A stretch of DNA of 47,911 nucleotides, from the NCBI RefSeq assembly GCF_900312675.1, contig NZ_OMPC01000010.1, positions 3,228-51,138 of the forward strand, in the 5' to 3' direction. Under the pieces are notes generated by a model, which was not told the DNA's origin, made no database searches, and saw only the letters and a program-made list of their open reading frames with translations. This document shows positions 25,985 through 35,842 of this stretch, in pieces (within the stretch, counting starts at the first letter, position 1; every line of letters starts with the position of its first letter). The translations under genes and the position numbers were made by a program. Origin of the DNA: Aliivibrio sp. EL58. GTDB lineage: Bacteria; Pseudomonadota; Gammaproteobacteria; Enterobacterales; Vibrionaceae.

Positions 25985-27889
25985 ATGATGGATTATCGTG
26001 TAGATCTTGTTGTTTTGTCAGAAAAAGACAATCTAAGCCGCTTTGGCTTAACGTTACACAATTTAAGCGATGTGGATCTTCATCATTGGCAGTTTCATTT
26101 TACGATTGATCGCTTCATAGCTCCGCACAGTAATACTCAAGGTACTTTAGAGCAAATCGGTAGTTTCTGTAAGCTGATTCCAAATGCTAACCAAGTACTG
26201 AAAGCAAACAACCATTACTATGTAGAATTCAGCATTGGAACGGCCCCTTTTCGTTTTATTTCTGATGGTCTTGATGATGCAGCTATATTCATTACCGATA
26301 GCGAAAAGCCTCAATTTTTAGAGGTTTCAATCTCTCCAATAGTATTAGCATCACCACACACGGAACGCACTCAAATACCAAGAGTTGCACCTGCTGAATT
26401 ATCGTTAATTCCAAAACCAGAATCAGTACAACGCCTTGATGGGTTATTTAATTTAACGAACTCCTCACTTGAGATTCAAACTCATTTAGCAAAAGGCCCT
26501 GCAACATGGTTAAGTGAAGAGTTAGAGGTAATTACATCAAAAAGTCATCCTCTTAGTGATAATGGACAGATCCTATTTATTGCTAATCCAACACTAGATA
26601 GAGGGGCTTACCAAGTCTCAGTGGTGGAAGATAAAATCACACTCCATGCTGGTTCAAATGAAGGTTTTGCTCATGCTTGCGCTACATTACTGCAATTAAT
26701 TAATGAAAACACACAACTAGTACCATGTGTAAAAATTAAGGATCAACCACGCTTTCATTACCGTGGCATGATGCTAGATTGCGCAAGACACTTCCATCCG
26801 CTTGAACGAGTAAAGCGTTTAATCAATCAATTAGCTCAATATAAATTTAATGTATTCCATTGGCACCTTACCGATGATGAAGGCTGGCGCGTTGAGATCA
26901 AAGCATTCCCAGAGTTAACTCAAATCGGAGCGTGGCGTGGACCTGACCATCTTTTAGAGCCTCAATATACGCATGTTGCTCGCTCTCATGGTGGTTTTTA
27001 CTCACAAGAAGAAGTCAAAGAAGTGATCGCTTACGCTGAATTACGTGGCATTACCGTGATCCCAGAAATCGATATTCCTGGTCACTGCCGCGCAGCAATC
27101 AAAGCATTACCTCATTTATTAGTTGATACCGAGGATCACTCAAATTACCGCAGTATCCAACATTACACAGACAATGTTCTTTCTCCTGCATTAGAAGGAA
27201 CTTACACCTTTATTAATACCGTATTAGAAGAACTTGCTGAGCTATTTCCTGCTCCCTTTATTCATATTGGCGCAGATGAAGTACCAAAAGGCGTTTGGAC
27301 AGACAGCCAAAAATGCCAAGAACTAATGGAACAACAAGGCTATAGCGATCCAGTAGAGCTTCAAGGCCACTTACTTCGTCATGCCGAAACAAAATTAAAG
27401 CAACTCGGCAAAAGAATGTTGGGATGGGAAGAAGCTCAACATGGTAATAAAGTCAGTAAAGATACCGTTATTTACTCTTGGTTAAGCGAAGAAGCGGCAC
27501 TTAATTGCGCTAAACAAGGCTTTGATGTGGTACTTCAACCTGGACAAACGACTTACCTAGATATGGCTCAAGATTATGCGCCTGAAGAACCAGGGGTAGA
27601 TTGGGCTAATGTACTTCCTCTTGAAGATGCATATAACTATGAACCATTAGCAGAACTTGCTGATAACGACCCTATTCGTAAACGAATTCTTGGCATTCAA
27701 TGCGCCCTTTGGTGTGAAATCATCAATAACCAAGAGCGTATGGACTACATGATTTTCCCACGCCTTTTAGCAATGTCTGAAGGTATGTGGACACAAAAAC
27801 AACACAGAAACTGGACAGACTTTTTATCAAGGTTAAATGGACGATTACCAACCCTAACACGTCAGGGTATTAATTTCCGTCAACCATAA
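25985..27889 (+). CDS. Beta-N-acetylhexosaminidase, GH20, cytoplasmic
   Basis: A 634-aa GH20 enzyme that removes terminal GlcNAc from chitin oligosaccharides. An N-terminal CHB_HEX_C/GH20b-like region (about residues 1-250) precedes the TIM barrel, which starts near FHYRGMMLDCARHF. The catalytic pair is Asp431-Glu432 in HIGADEVPKG. HWHLTDDEGWR and PEIDIPGH are further GH20 motifs. There is no signal peptide, so it works on imported trimers and longer sugars, leaving (GlcNAc)2 for the phosphorylase. Two ATG codons stand in tandem at 25985 and 25988 after AAGGAAAA; either may be used. Confidence 0.92.
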   Translation: MMDYRVDLVVLSEKDNLSRFGLTLHNLSDVDLHHWQFHFTIDRFIAPHSNTQGTLEQIGSFCKLIPNANQVLKANNHYYVEFSIGTAPFRFISDGLDDAAIFITDSEKPQFLEVSISPIVLASPHTERTQIPRVAPAELSLIPKPESVQRLDGLFNLTNSSLEIQTHLAKGPATWLSEELEVITSKSHPLSDNGQILFIANPTLDRGAYQVSVVEDKITLHAGSNEGFAHACATLLQLINENTQLVPCVKIKDQPRFHYRGMMLDCARHFHPLERVKRLINQLAQYKFNVFHWHLTDDEGWRVEIKAFPELTQIGAWRGPDHLLEPQYTHVARSHGGFYSQEEVKEVIAYAELRGITVIPEIDIPGHCRAAIKALPHLLVDTEDHSNYRSIQHYTDNVLSPALEGTYTFINTVLEELAELFPAPFIHIGADEVPKGVWTDSQKCQELMEQQGYSDPVELQGHLLRHAETKLKQLGKRMLGWEEAQHGNKVSKDTVIYSWLSEEAALNCAKQGFDVVLQPGQTTYLDMAQDYAPEEPGVDWANVLPLEDAYNYEPLAELADNDPIRKRILGIQCALWCEIINNQERMDYMIFPRLLAMSEGMWTQKQHRNWTDFLSRLNGRLPTLTRQGINFRQP

Positions 27890-27927
27890 GTCACCCAATT
27901 ATTAGTATTTTAGTTAAGGATAAAACA

Positions 27928-30333
27928 ATGAAATACGGCTTTTTTGATAACGATAACCGTGAATATGTAATCACTCGCCCTGACGTACCAGCTCCATGGA
28001 CTAACTATTTAGGCACAGAAAAATTCTGTACGGTTATTTCTCATAATGCTGGCGGTTACTCTTTCTATAACTCTCCAGAGTACAACCGTGTTACTAAATT
28101 CCGTCCAAATGGCACATTTGATCGCCCTGGACACTATGTTTACTTGCGTGATGATGAAACTGGCGATTACTGGTCTATCTCATGGCAGCCTGTTGCAAAA
28201 AGCTTAGATGAAGCAAGCTATGAAGTTCGTCACGGCCTGTCTTACTCTAAGTTCAAGTGTGATTACAACGGCATTGAAGCAACAAAAACCTTATTTGTTC
28301 CAAAAGGTGAAGACGCTGAAGTGTGGGATGTGGTTATTAAGAATACTAGCGATAAGCCTCGTGTTATCTCTGCATTCTCTTTTGTTGAATTCTCATTCAG
28401 CCATATCCAATCAGATAACCAAAACCACCAAATGTCATTGTACTCTGCTGGTACGTCTTACAATGAAGGCGTGATCGAATACGATCTTTACTACAACACC
28501 AATGATTTTGAAGGTTTCTACTACTTAGCATCTACGTTTGATCCTGATTCATATGATGGCCAACGTGACAGCTTCTTAGGCGCATACCGTGATGAAGCAA
28601 ACCCAATTGCGGTTGAAAAAGGTCAATGCTCTAACTCAGCACAAACCTGTTACAACCATTGTGGTTCTCTTCATAAGCAATTCACTATTCAACCGGGTGA
28701 AGAAGTTCGTTTCGCTTACGTACTTGGTCTAGGCAAAGGCAACGGTGAGCGTCTACGTCAAAAATACCAAGATGTAGCTAATGTTGATGCTGCTTTCCAA
28801 GAGATTAAAGATCACTGGAGTGAGCGTTGCGATAAATTCCAAGTTAAATCACCAAACGAAGGTTTGGATACAATGATCAACACTTGGACACTATATCAAG
28901 CAGAAACTTGTGTGGTTTGGTCTCGTTTTGCTTCATTCATCGAAGTGGGTGGACGTACTGGGCTTGGTTACCGCGATACCGCTCAAGATGCGATCTCTGT
29001 ACCTCACGCTAATCCAAAAATGACTCGTAAACGTATCGTAGACTTATTACGTGGCCAAGTAAAAGCCGGTTACGGTCTACACTTATTTGATCCTGACTGG
29101 TTCGATCCTGAAAAAGCAGACGTTGTTCCATCAAAATCACCAACAGTGGTTCCTACTCCATCCGATGACGATAAGATCCACGGCATTGAAGATACCTGTT
29201 CTGATGACCATTTATGGATTGTTCCGACGATCATCAAATATGTAATGGAAACTGGTGAACATTCTTTCTTTGACGAAGTGATCCCATACGCTGATGGCGG
29301 TGACGCAACAGTTTATGAGCACATGAAAGCGGCGTTAGATTTCTCTGCAGAATACGTTGGTCGTACTGGTATTTGTAAAGGTTTACGTGCTGACTGGAAT
29401 GACTGTTTGAACTTAGGTGGTGGCGAATCATCAATGGTTTCATTCTTACATTTCTGGGCATTAGAAGAATTCTTAGATTTAGCTAAATTCCGTAACAATG
29501 ATGCTGATATCTCTAAATACTCAGAAATGGCAGCTAACGTACGCGAAGCGTGTGAAACTCACCTTTGGGATGAAGAAGGCGGCTGGTACATTCGTGGTCT
29601 AACCAAAGATGGCGACAAAATTGGTACAGCACAGCAAACTGAAGGCCGTGTTCATCTTGAATCAAACACATTAGCGGTTTTATCTGGTGCGGTATCTCAA
29701 GAGCGCGGTGAGAAAGCGATGGATGCTGTTGATGAGAACTTATTCTCTGAATACGGTTTACACCTAAATTCACCTTCATTCTCAACACCAAATGATGACA
29801 TTGGTTTTGTTACTCGTGTTTACCAAGGCGTAAAAGAGAATGGCGCAATCTTCTCCCACCCAAACCCATGGGCTTGGGTAGCAGAAGCAAAATTAGGTCG
29901 TGGTGACCGTGCAATGAAATTCTATGATGCACTAAATCCATATAACCAAAATGACATGATTGAAAAGCGTGTTGCAGAACCATACTCATACGTACAGTTT
30001 ATCATGGGTAAAGATCATCAAGATCATGGCCGTGCTAACCACCCTTGGTTAACAGGTACTTCTGGTTGGGCTTACTTCGCGGTAACTAATTTTATTCTTG
30101 GTGTTCGTGCTGGCTTCGAAGGCTTAACGATTGATCCTTGTATTCCAACTAATTGGCCTGAGTTCTCAGTGACTCGTCAATGGCGTGGTGCTACATACAA
30201 TATTCAAGTTAAGAACCCTAACTCAGTAAGTAAAGGCGTTCAATCAATCACGATTAATGGCGAAGAAGTTAATGGCGCAGTCCCTGTTCAAGCAGAAGGC
30301 AGTGTGAATAACGTTATCGTAATCATGGGTTAA
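27928..30333 (+). CDS. chbP: N,N'-diacetylchitobiose phosphorylase, GH94
   Basis: An 801-aa cytoplasmic enzyme that phosphorolyses (GlcNAc)2 to GlcNAc-1-phosphate and GlcNAc, saving one ATP. The length equals that of the structurally known V. proteolyticus ChbP, and the catalytic acid falls at the same residue, Asp492 in RADWNDCLNL. The N-terminal beta-sandwich (about residues 1-270), linker helices and (alpha/alpha)6 barrel (about 310-740) follow the GH94 layout. AAGGA lies upstream of the ATG. A strong 11-bp hairpin without a T-tract separates it from the mutase gene. Confidence 0.95.
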   Translation: MKYGFFDNDNREYVITRPDVPAPWTNYLGTEKFCTVISHNAGGYSFYNSPEYNRVTKFRPNGTFDRPGHYVYLRDDETGDYWSISWQPVAKSLDEASYEVRHGLSYSKFKCDYNGIEATKTLFVPKGEDAEVWDVVIKNTSDKPRVISAFSFVEFSFSHIQSDNQNHQMSLYSAGTSYNEGVIEYDLYYNTNDFEGFYYLASTFDPDSYDGQRDSFLGAYRDEANPIAVEKGQCSNSAQTCYNHCGSLHKQFTIQPGEEVRFAYVLGLGKGNGERLRQKYQDVANVDAAFQEIKDHWSERCDKFQVKSPNEGLDTMINTWTLYQAETCVVWSRFASFIEVGGRTGLGYRDTAQDAISVPHANPKMTRKRIVDLLRGQVKAGYGLHLFDPDWFDPEKADVVPSKSPTVVPTPSDDDKIHGIEDTCSDDHLWIVPTIIKYVMETGEHSFFDEVIPYADGGDATVYEHMKAALDFSAEYVGRTGICKGLRADWNDCLNLGGGESSMVSFLHFWALEEFLDLAKFRNNDADISKYSEMAANVREACETHLWDEEGGWYIRGLTKDGDKIGTAQQTEGRVHLESNTLAVLSGAVSQERGEKAMDAVDENLFSEYGLHLNSPSFSTPNDDIGFVTRVYQGVKENGAIFSHPNPWAWVAEAKLGRGDRAMKFYDALNPYNQNDMIEKRVAEPYSYVQFIMGKDHQDHGRANHPWLTGTSGWAYFAVTNFILGVRAGFEGLTIDPCIPTNWPEFSVTRQWRGATYNIQVKNPNSVSKGVQSITINGEEVNGAVPVQAEGSVNNVIVIMG

Positions 30334-30368
30334 GTACGTTTAATTAACGCTTAATTTAAATGATAAAA

Positions 30369-30395
30369 GTAAGGAGCTTATAGCAAGCTCCTTAC
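30369..30395 (+). promoter_or_regulatory. Intercistronic hairpin between chbP and the mutase gene
   Basis: Perfect 11-bp stem GTAAGGAGCTT/AAGCTCCTTAC with a 5-nt loop, followed by TCTAAAAGG with no T-tract. The left arm contains AAGGAG. Probably an mRNA processing or stabilising stem rather than a terminator. Confidence 0.5.
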
Positions 30396-30412
30396 TCTAA
30401 AAGGAATTTACA

Positions 30413-31825
30413 ATGATTCAATTTGGTACTGGCGGATGGCGTGCTTTCATTGGTGAAGAGTTCACTAAAGACAATGTACGTCTTGTCGCACAAGCGTTAT
30501 CTAATATTATGATCAATGAACAAGCGCAAGAAAAAGGCTTTGTTATTGGCTATGACCGCCGCTTTCTTTCAGATAAAGCAGGTAAATGGTTTGCTGAAGT
30601 CGTCGCGGCAAACGGTATTAAAGTTAGCTTTATTGACCGATTCGTTCCAACCCCGATTGTTATGTTTCAAGCAAAAGAGATGGGATGTATTTACTCGGCT
30701 TGTATTACTGCCTCTCACAACCCTGCAGATTACAACGGTGTTAAAGTCTTCATTGAAGGCGGACGCGATGCTGATGAAATAATCACTCAAAAAATTGAAC
30801 AACAAATTGCTCATTTAACGCAGCAAGATGTAAGCAGTGTTGATTTTGAAGAAGCGCTAAACGATGGTTGTATTGAGATAATTAATCCAATGAACGCATT
30901 CGTTGATTCCATCGTTAACTTTATCGATATGGAAGCCATTAAAAAAGCGAATTTACGCGTACTGATCGACCCTATGTTTGGCGTGGCAAAAAATGCTCTA
31001 CAAACCGTATTAATCAGTGCTCGCTGTGATGTTGATGTTATCAATGACGGTGAAAACCCTTCATTTGGTGGTCTAATGCCATCGCCTAACGCAGCAACAT
31101 TATATCGTTTAAAACACTTGGTTGCTCATGATGGTTATGACATTGGTATTGGCACCGATGGTGATGCTGACCGTCTAGGTATCATTGATGAGAAAGGTAA
31201 CTTTATTCATCCAAATGAAGTGCTATTGCTACTTTATTATTACCTACTTGAGTACAAAGGTTGGAAAGGTTCTGTTGTTCGTAATATTGCTACTACTCAC
31301 CTACTAGATAAAGTCGCAGCCGATCATGGTGAAAAGAGCTTTGAGGTTCCGGTAGGCTTTAAGCATATCAGTTCACAAATGGAAGCGGATGATTCTTTAC
31401 TTGGTGGTGAAAGCTCGGGTGGCTTAACTATTCGTGGTCACATTAAAGGTAAAGATGGCGTATTCGCTTCAAGTTTACTCGTTGAAATGATCAGTGTGAC
31501 GGGTAAAAAACTCTCTGAAATGCTTGATGAAATTTATGCTAAATATGGTTATGCCTACACTGCCGAAGGCGACTGTACATTCAAAGCAAGTGAAAAAGAA
31601 GCGCTGTACAATAAAATTTATATTGAAAAACAACTGCCTGAATTTGAACATGAAATTGAAAAAGTGAGCTATGAAGATGGCGCTAAAGTTTATTTCAAAA
31701 ATGGTGGCTGGGTAATTGCTCGATTCTCAGGAACAGAGCCGTTACTAAGAATTTTTGCTGAGATGGAAGACCAATTAACAGCAGAAAAAGTATTGAATGA
31801 AATGAAAGCTTTCCTTTCTCTTTAG
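30413..31825 (+). CDS. Alpha-D-phosphohexomutase, probable GlcNAc-1-P/GlcNAc-6-P mutase
   Basis: A 470-aa cytoplasmic phosphohexomutase. Active-site phosphoserine Ser101 lies in TASHNP, metal-binding Asp249/251/253 in GTDGDADRLG, the sugar-binding loop in GGESSGG, and the phosphate-binding loop in RFSGTEPLLRIF. Annotation pipelines usually call it phosphoglucomutase/phosphomannomutase. Its place directly after chitobiose phosphorylase makes conversion of GlcNAc-1-P to GlcNAc-6-P the likely job. GlcNAc-6-P would feed NagA and NagB, which are not in this window. It is the last gene of the operon and is followed by a strong terminator. Confidence 0.88.
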   Translation: MIQFGTGGWRAFIGEEFTKDNVRLVAQALSNIMINEQAQEKGFVIGYDRRFLSDKAGKWFAEVVAANGIKVSFIDRFVPTPIVMFQAKEMGCIYSACITASHNPADYNGVKVFIEGGRDADEIITQKIEQQIAHLTQQDVSSVDFEEALNDGCIEIINPMNAFVDSIVNFIDMEAIKKANLRVLIDPMFGVAKNALQTVLISARCDVDVINDGENPSFGGLMPSPNAATLYRLKHLVAHDGYDIGIGTDGDADRLGIIDEKGNFIHPNEVLLLLYYYLLEYKGWKGSVVRNIATTHLLDKVAADHGEKSFEVPVGFKHISSQMEADDSLLGGESSGGLTIRGHIKGKDGVFASSLLVEMISVTGKKLSEMLDEIYAKYGYAYTAEGDCTFKASEKEALYNKIYIEKQLPEFEHEIEKVSYEDGAKVYFKNGGWVIARFSGTEPLLRIFAEMEDQLTAEKVLNEMKAFLSL

Positions 31826-31866
31826 TTTCCAATGTATTTTTAATAAAAATACACTTCTAAAGACTT

Positions 31867-31906
31867 AACCCAGCTAATTCTTGAGTCGATTAGCTGGGTT
31901 CTTTTT
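31867..31906 (+). terminator. Intrinsic terminator of the chitin-oligosaccharide operon
   Basis: Perfect 12-bp stem AACCCAGCTAAT/ATTAGCTGGGTT with a 10-nt loop, then CTTTTTAT. A smaller AT-rich hairpin (GTATTTTT/AAAAATAC) lies about 30 bp upstream. Confidence 0.9.
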
Positions 31907-31916
31907 ATCTAAAAGC

Positions 31917-32957
31917 TTAATTATTTTCTTGAAGGAATACGATTGGACAATGAGGCTTAATCTCAACTCTTACCTTTTCACCATTAGATAAAGAGTCATT
32001 AGAAACACCAATCAATTGCGTCCCATCATCTTCAATCACATATCGGCACGTATCACCCATAAATTGTAATTCTTTAACAATAGCACTGCCTGATACGTCT
32101 CTATATAACGTAATATTTTGTGGGCGAAGTAAAACATCGGCTTTCTTATTTGCATCTTCAGTACTACGACCACAAGAGATCAAACCAACCGCAGTTTCAA
32201 TGTTTCCATCATTGCCAATCATACCTGAAACATAAGAGCCACCACCTAAGAAATCAGCAACGAAACGACTGTTTGGTGAATAATATAAGTCATTAGCACT
32301 GCCAAATTGCTCTATCACACCATGGTTCATTACTGCTAATTTATCAGAGAAAGCAAATGCCTCTTCACGGCTATGAGTAACGAAAATAGCCGTCACGCCT
32401 TGAGCTTTAAAGATACGGCGGATCTCTTTGATTAAATCGTGACGAACCTGTGTATCGATATTAGAGAATGGTTCATCTAATAACAGAAGATCAGGCTCAC
32501 TGGCGAGTGCTCTTGCAATCGCGACACGCTGCTGCTGACCACCCGATAGTTGATGAGGATAACGATCACCAAAGCCACTTAAGTGCACAAGATGAAGCAT
32601 AGATTCTACTTTATCTATTGCTCGCTGCTTTTCCCATTTCTTTAAGCCAAACCCGATATTTTCGCTTACCGTAAGATGTGGAAACAACGCATAATCTTGA
32701 AAGATCATACCTATATTTCGCAGCTCTGGCGGCAACCATGTATGACTGCCGGTAATAACTTTACCATTAAGATTCATCTCACCTTCAGATAGAGGCAAGA
32801 GACCTGCAATCGCTTTTAGAAGAGTAGTTTTTCCGCAGCCACTCGCACCTAGCAAACAAACAATTTCACCCGATTCAACGTCTAAAGAGAGCTGAGATAA
32901 AATATCCTGATCATGATAGCGACAGGTTAAATTAGATATAGATAATGCAGAATTCAT
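31917..32957 (-). CDS. fbpC: Ferric-iron ABC transporter ATP-binding protein FbpC
   Basis: A 346-aa cytoplasmic ATPase of the FbpC/AfuC type. Walker A is GASGCGKTT, the signature LSGGQQQR and Walker B LLLLDEPFSNID, with switch His in FVTHS. A C-terminal TOBE-like region (about residues 240-340) follows. Its ATG overlaps the fbpB stop codon as TAATG, the classic arrangement for translational coupling. It is the third gene of fbpABC and is convergent with the chitin operon. Confidence 0.92.
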   Translation of the reverse strand: MNSALSISNLTCRYHDQDILSQLSLDVESGEIVCLLGASGCGKTTLLKAIAGLLPLSEGEMNLNGKVITGSHTWLPPELRNIGMIFQDYALFPHLTVSENIGFGLKKWEKQRAIDKVESMLHLVHLSGFGDRYPHQLSGGQQQRVAIARALASEPDLLLLDEPFSNIDTQVRHDLIKEIRRIFKAQGVTAIFVTHSREEAFAFSDKLAVMNHGVIEQFGSANDLYYSPNSRFVADFLGGGSYVSGMIGNDGNIETAVGLISCGRSTEDANKKADVLLRPQNITLYRDVSGSAIVKELQFMGDTCRYVIEDDGTQLIGVSNDSLSNGEKVRVEIKPHCPIVFLQENN

Positions 32958-34588
32958 TAATGCTGTTGCTCCAAAGAACGGTTAACAATGATCAATGGGA
33001 TCAATCCAACCAATACCAATAATACCGCAGGCATTGCTGCAATCTCTAATTGCTCATCAGAAGCAAAATTAAATACATAAGTGGCTAGTGTTTCAAAGTT
33101 AAATGGGCGTAATAATAAGGCCGCATTTAACTCTTTCATGGTTTCAATAAAGACTAATAACCCAGCAATCAAGCAACCCCGACGAATTAATGGAAAATGA
33201 ACTCGACGTAACATAGGCCACGTTCCACAACCTAAAGTGCGCGATGCCATATCCAATGACGGTGGAATTTTATTTAAATTACTTTCAATCGAACCAATCG
33301 CAACCGCTGAAAAGCGAGTCACAGATGCAAAAATTAACGCAAAGATTGAGCCTGAGAAAATTAAACCAACCATCCCAAAACCCAGTTGTTTTGAAATATC
33401 ATTAACTAAATGATCCAAACCAATCATAGGTAACATTACACCAATCGCTAGCACTGTTCCGGGAACTGCATAACCAAGTGATGCTAAGCGCATCGGGAGC
33501 ACACTCCACTTACTGCTAGGTTGCAGACGGTGTAAAAAATTAACCACGATGGCAATAATTACAGCAATGATCGCCGCAATAGATGAGACATATAAACTAT
33601 TGACTGCATACTCTTGAAACTCTGCCGTCCAACTCTCTTCAAAGTAATGAAAAGAATAACTAATGAGCTGCAATAATGGAAAAATAAAAGCAATCGAGAC
33701 TAATCCCCAGCACCAAGTGAATGCGCCCCACTTTTTCCAACCATGAAGTTCATATTGAAACTCTTCGTTGGTATTAAACTTCTCTTGGAACATTTTTTGT
33801 TTACGACGGCTATAACGCTCACCACTGATCAACAATAAAATACCCATCAACATAAACGCTGACACTTTAGCTGCGGCATTCAAATTCGAATAACCTAACC
33901 ACGTATCATAAACCGCCGTCGTTAATGTATTTACTGCAAAATAGCTAACCGTACCAAAATCCCCTAACGCTTCCATCGCAACTAAAGATAAAGCAACCGC
34001 AATAGAAGGTCTTGCTAGAGGTAGCGATATGCGTTTAAAGCTCTCCCAAGGAGTACATTTTAATAATCGCGCCGACTGTAGCAAACTGATGTTTTGCTCC
34101 ATAAATGCAGCACGAGCAAGTAAATATACATATGGGTATAGCACCAAAGACATTACAAGAATGGCACCAGTTAAGGTTCGAATATCTGGGAACCAATAAT
34201 CACCGTAAGATTGCCATCCAGTGATATCGCGGAGTAATACTTGGATTGGTCCTGCAAAATCAAGCCAATCGGTATAGATATATCCCACAATATAAGCTGG
34301 CATAGCCAAAGGAAGAACTAAAGCCCATTGTAAAACTGACGAGGAAGGTATACGACACATGGCCATAAACCATGCAGAAGGGACACCTAAAATTAAGGAA
34401 AAGAACATCGCACCAAAGACTAATAACACCGTATTCAGCGTATAGGTTGGTAATACGGTATTAAACAGATGAGTAAAGATATCATCTGTATTACCTAGTG
34501 CGGTATATAGGATCGCTAAGATCGGCAAAACCAGTAGTAGAGATACACTCCAACTACTGGTTTTCCAGAATAATAATTTTTCTTTCAT
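32957..34588 (-). CDS. fbpB: Ferric-iron ABC transporter permease FbpB (fused duplicate)
   Basis: A 543-aa inner-membrane permease with two BPD_transp_1 halves (about residues 50-265 and 330-540), each with an EAA-type loop: AARLLKCTPWESFKRISLPLARP in the first half and ASRTLGCGTWPMLRRVHFPLIRR in the second. About twelve hydrophobic segments are visible. A single polypeptide therefore supplies the whole channel, as in FbpB/SfuB. It is separated from fbpA by a 9-bp hairpin and overlaps fbpC by one base. Confidence 0.92.
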   Translation of the reverse strand: MKEKLLFWKTSSWSVSLLLVLPILAILYTALGNTDDIFTHLFNTVLPTYTLNTVLLVFGAMFFSLILGVPSAWFMAMCRIPSSSVLQWALVLPLAMPAYIVGYIYTDWLDFAGPIQVLLRDITGWQSYGDYWFPDIRTLTGAILVMSLVLYPYVYLLARAAFMEQNISLLQSARLLKCTPWESFKRISLPLARPSIAVALSLVAMEALGDFGTVSYFAVNTLTTAVYDTWLGYSNLNAAAKVSAFMLMGILLLISGERYSRRKQKMFQEKFNTNEEFQYELHGWKKWGAFTWCWGLVSIAFIFPLLQLISYSFHYFEESWTAEFQEYAVNSLYVSSIAAIIAVIIAIVVNFLHRLQPSSKWSVLPMRLASLGYAVPGTVLAIGVMLPMIGLDHLVNDISKQLGFGMVGLIFSGSIFALIFASVTRFSAVAIGSIESNLNKIPPSLDMASRTLGCGTWPMLRRVHFPLIRRGCLIAGLLVFIETMKELNAALLLRPFNFETLATYVFNFASDEQLEIAAMPAVLLVLVGLIPLIIVNRSLEQQH

Positions 34589-34617
34589 TGCCTAAACTGC
34601 AAGGCTCTTTTTAAAAT

Positions 34618-34639
34618 GGTGAGGTATTGTTACCTCACC
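34618..34639 (-). terminator. Hairpin between fbpA and fbpB
   Basis: Perfect 9-bp stem GGTGAGGTA/TACCTCACC with a 4-nt loop, followed on the minus strand by ATTTTAAAAAG. Likely a partial terminator or 3'-end stabiliser that raises FbpA over the membrane subunits. Confidence 0.6.
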
Positions 34640-34655
34640 AATAGTAAATATCAAA

Positions 34656-35669
34656 TTAAAGATCAAATTTAACTTCATCTAAAAGTTTAATCGCTTTAGT
34701 GTGGTTATCTGCAATCGCATCTAAAGATAGCGTATCTGCTTTGAAATCACCCCAAGATGCAACTAACTCAGAACGCTTAACACCAGGTTTTACTGGGTAT
34801 TCGTAGTTCACTTCAGCGTACATACCTTGTGCAACATCACCCGTTAAAAACTCCATTAATTTCAAGGCATTGCCTTTATTAGGTGCGTATTTAGCCATTG
34901 CCATACCACTAATATTTACGTGAGTACCATCAGTGTTTTGGTTAGGGAAGTTAATGTATACAGACTCAGCCCATGCAACTTGCTTAGGATCATTAACCAT
35001 TTTACCTAGGTAGTAACTGTTACCTAAAGCAACATCACAAAGACCTTCTTTAATTGCTTTAACTTGTGCACGGTCATTACCTTGTGGCTTACGAGCAAGA
35101 TTATCTTTTACGCCTTCTAGCCATGTTTTTGTTTCTGCTTCACCATGATGAGCAATCATTGATGATACAAGAGAAACATTGTAAGGGTGCTTACCGCTAC
35201 GAGTACAAATTTTACCTTTCCACTCTGGGTTTGCTAAGTCAGCGTAATCAAAATCAGCACCTAATTTACCAACACGGTCACGAGATGAATATACGTTACG
35301 AGCACGTAGAGTTAATGCGAACCACTCATCGTCTGAATCACGGTATTGAGCAGGAACGTTAGCATCAATCGTTTTGCTATCTACTGGTTGTACTAGATTT
35401 TTATTTGTTAGTTCAGCAAGACGGCTAATATCAGTTGTTAAGATAACATCAGCAGGACTTAATTCACCTTCTTGAGCTAGCTTTTCAGCCAAGCCTTTTT
35501 TAGCAAATTTCACGTTAACTTTAATACCAGTCTCTTTGGTAAACTCTTTAAACATTGGCTCAACCAAGAAAGGTTGACGGTAAGAGTAAACATTGACTTC
35601 TTCAGCAGCCATAACACTTGGTGCAAACATACCTGCGATTAGTGCAGAAACTGATAATAACTTTTTCAT
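34656..35669 (-). CDS. fbpA: Periplasmic ferric-iron-binding protein FbpA
   Basis: A 337-aa periplasmic binding protein that passes Fe3+ to FbpBC. The signal peptide is clear (MKKLLSVSALIAGMF...), with cleavage near SVMA-AEE at residue 21-22. The hallmark iron-ligand tyrosine pair, Tyr219-Tyr220, is in GNSYYLGK. The N-terminal VNVYSYRQPFL and the pattern DVILTTDISRL match bacterial transferrin-type proteins. AAAGGAA precedes the ATG. Expression is probably iron-repressed: a Fur-like box overlaps the region just downstream of a strong promoter. Confidence 0.93.
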   Translation of the reverse strand: MKKLLSVSALIAGMFAPSVMAAEEVNVYSYRQPFLVEPMFKEFTKETGIKVNVKFAKKGLAEKLAQEGELSPADVILTTDISRLAELTNKNLVQPVDSKTIDANVPAQYRDSDDEWFALTLRARNVYSSRDRVGKLGADFDYADLANPEWKGKICTRSGKHPYNVSLVSSMIAHHGEAETKTWLEGVKDNLARKPQGNDRAQVKAIKEGLCDVALGNSYYLGKMVNDPKQVAWAESVYINFPNQNTDGTHVNISGMAMAKYAPNKGNALKLMEFLTGDVAQGMYAEVNYEYPVKPGVKRSELVASWGDFKADTLSLDAIADNHTKAIKLLDEVKFDL

Positions 35670-35705
35670 GATATTCCTTTAAATTTTTCTAGTTACAAAT
35701 GGTAA

Positions 35706-35720
35706 TAAGAATACTTATCA
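35706..35720 (-). promoter_or_regulatory. Fur box controlling fbpABC
   Basis: Minus-strand TGATAAGTATTCTTA matches 11 of 14 fixed positions of the 7-1-7 Fur consensus TGATAAT-N-ATTATCA. It lies just downstream of the promoter -10, an ideal place to block initiation. Confidence 0.7.
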
Positions 35721-35728
35721 ATATCGCT

Positions 35729-35756
35729 ATTATACAAAGCAATTATTAAATGGCAA
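35729..35756 (-). promoter_or_regulatory. Sigma-70 promoter of fbpABC
   Basis: Minus strand TTGCCA (35751-35756), 16-bp spacer, perfect TATAAT (35729-35734). A Fur box follows directly. Confidence 0.8.
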
Positions 35757-35774
35757 TGATCTCACGCATTATTT

Positions 35775-35812
35775 ACTAAAAAAGCCTCAACACAGACGGT
35801 GTTGAGGCTTCA
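35775..35812 (-). terminator. Intrinsic terminator after amtB
   Basis: Twelve-bp stem AAGCCTCAACAC/GTGTTGAGGCTT (35782-35793 and 35799-35810). On the minus strand it is followed by TTTTTTAG. Confidence 0.92.
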
Positions 35813-35842
35813 TATTTTGTAAATAAATATTAATAATGTTAT

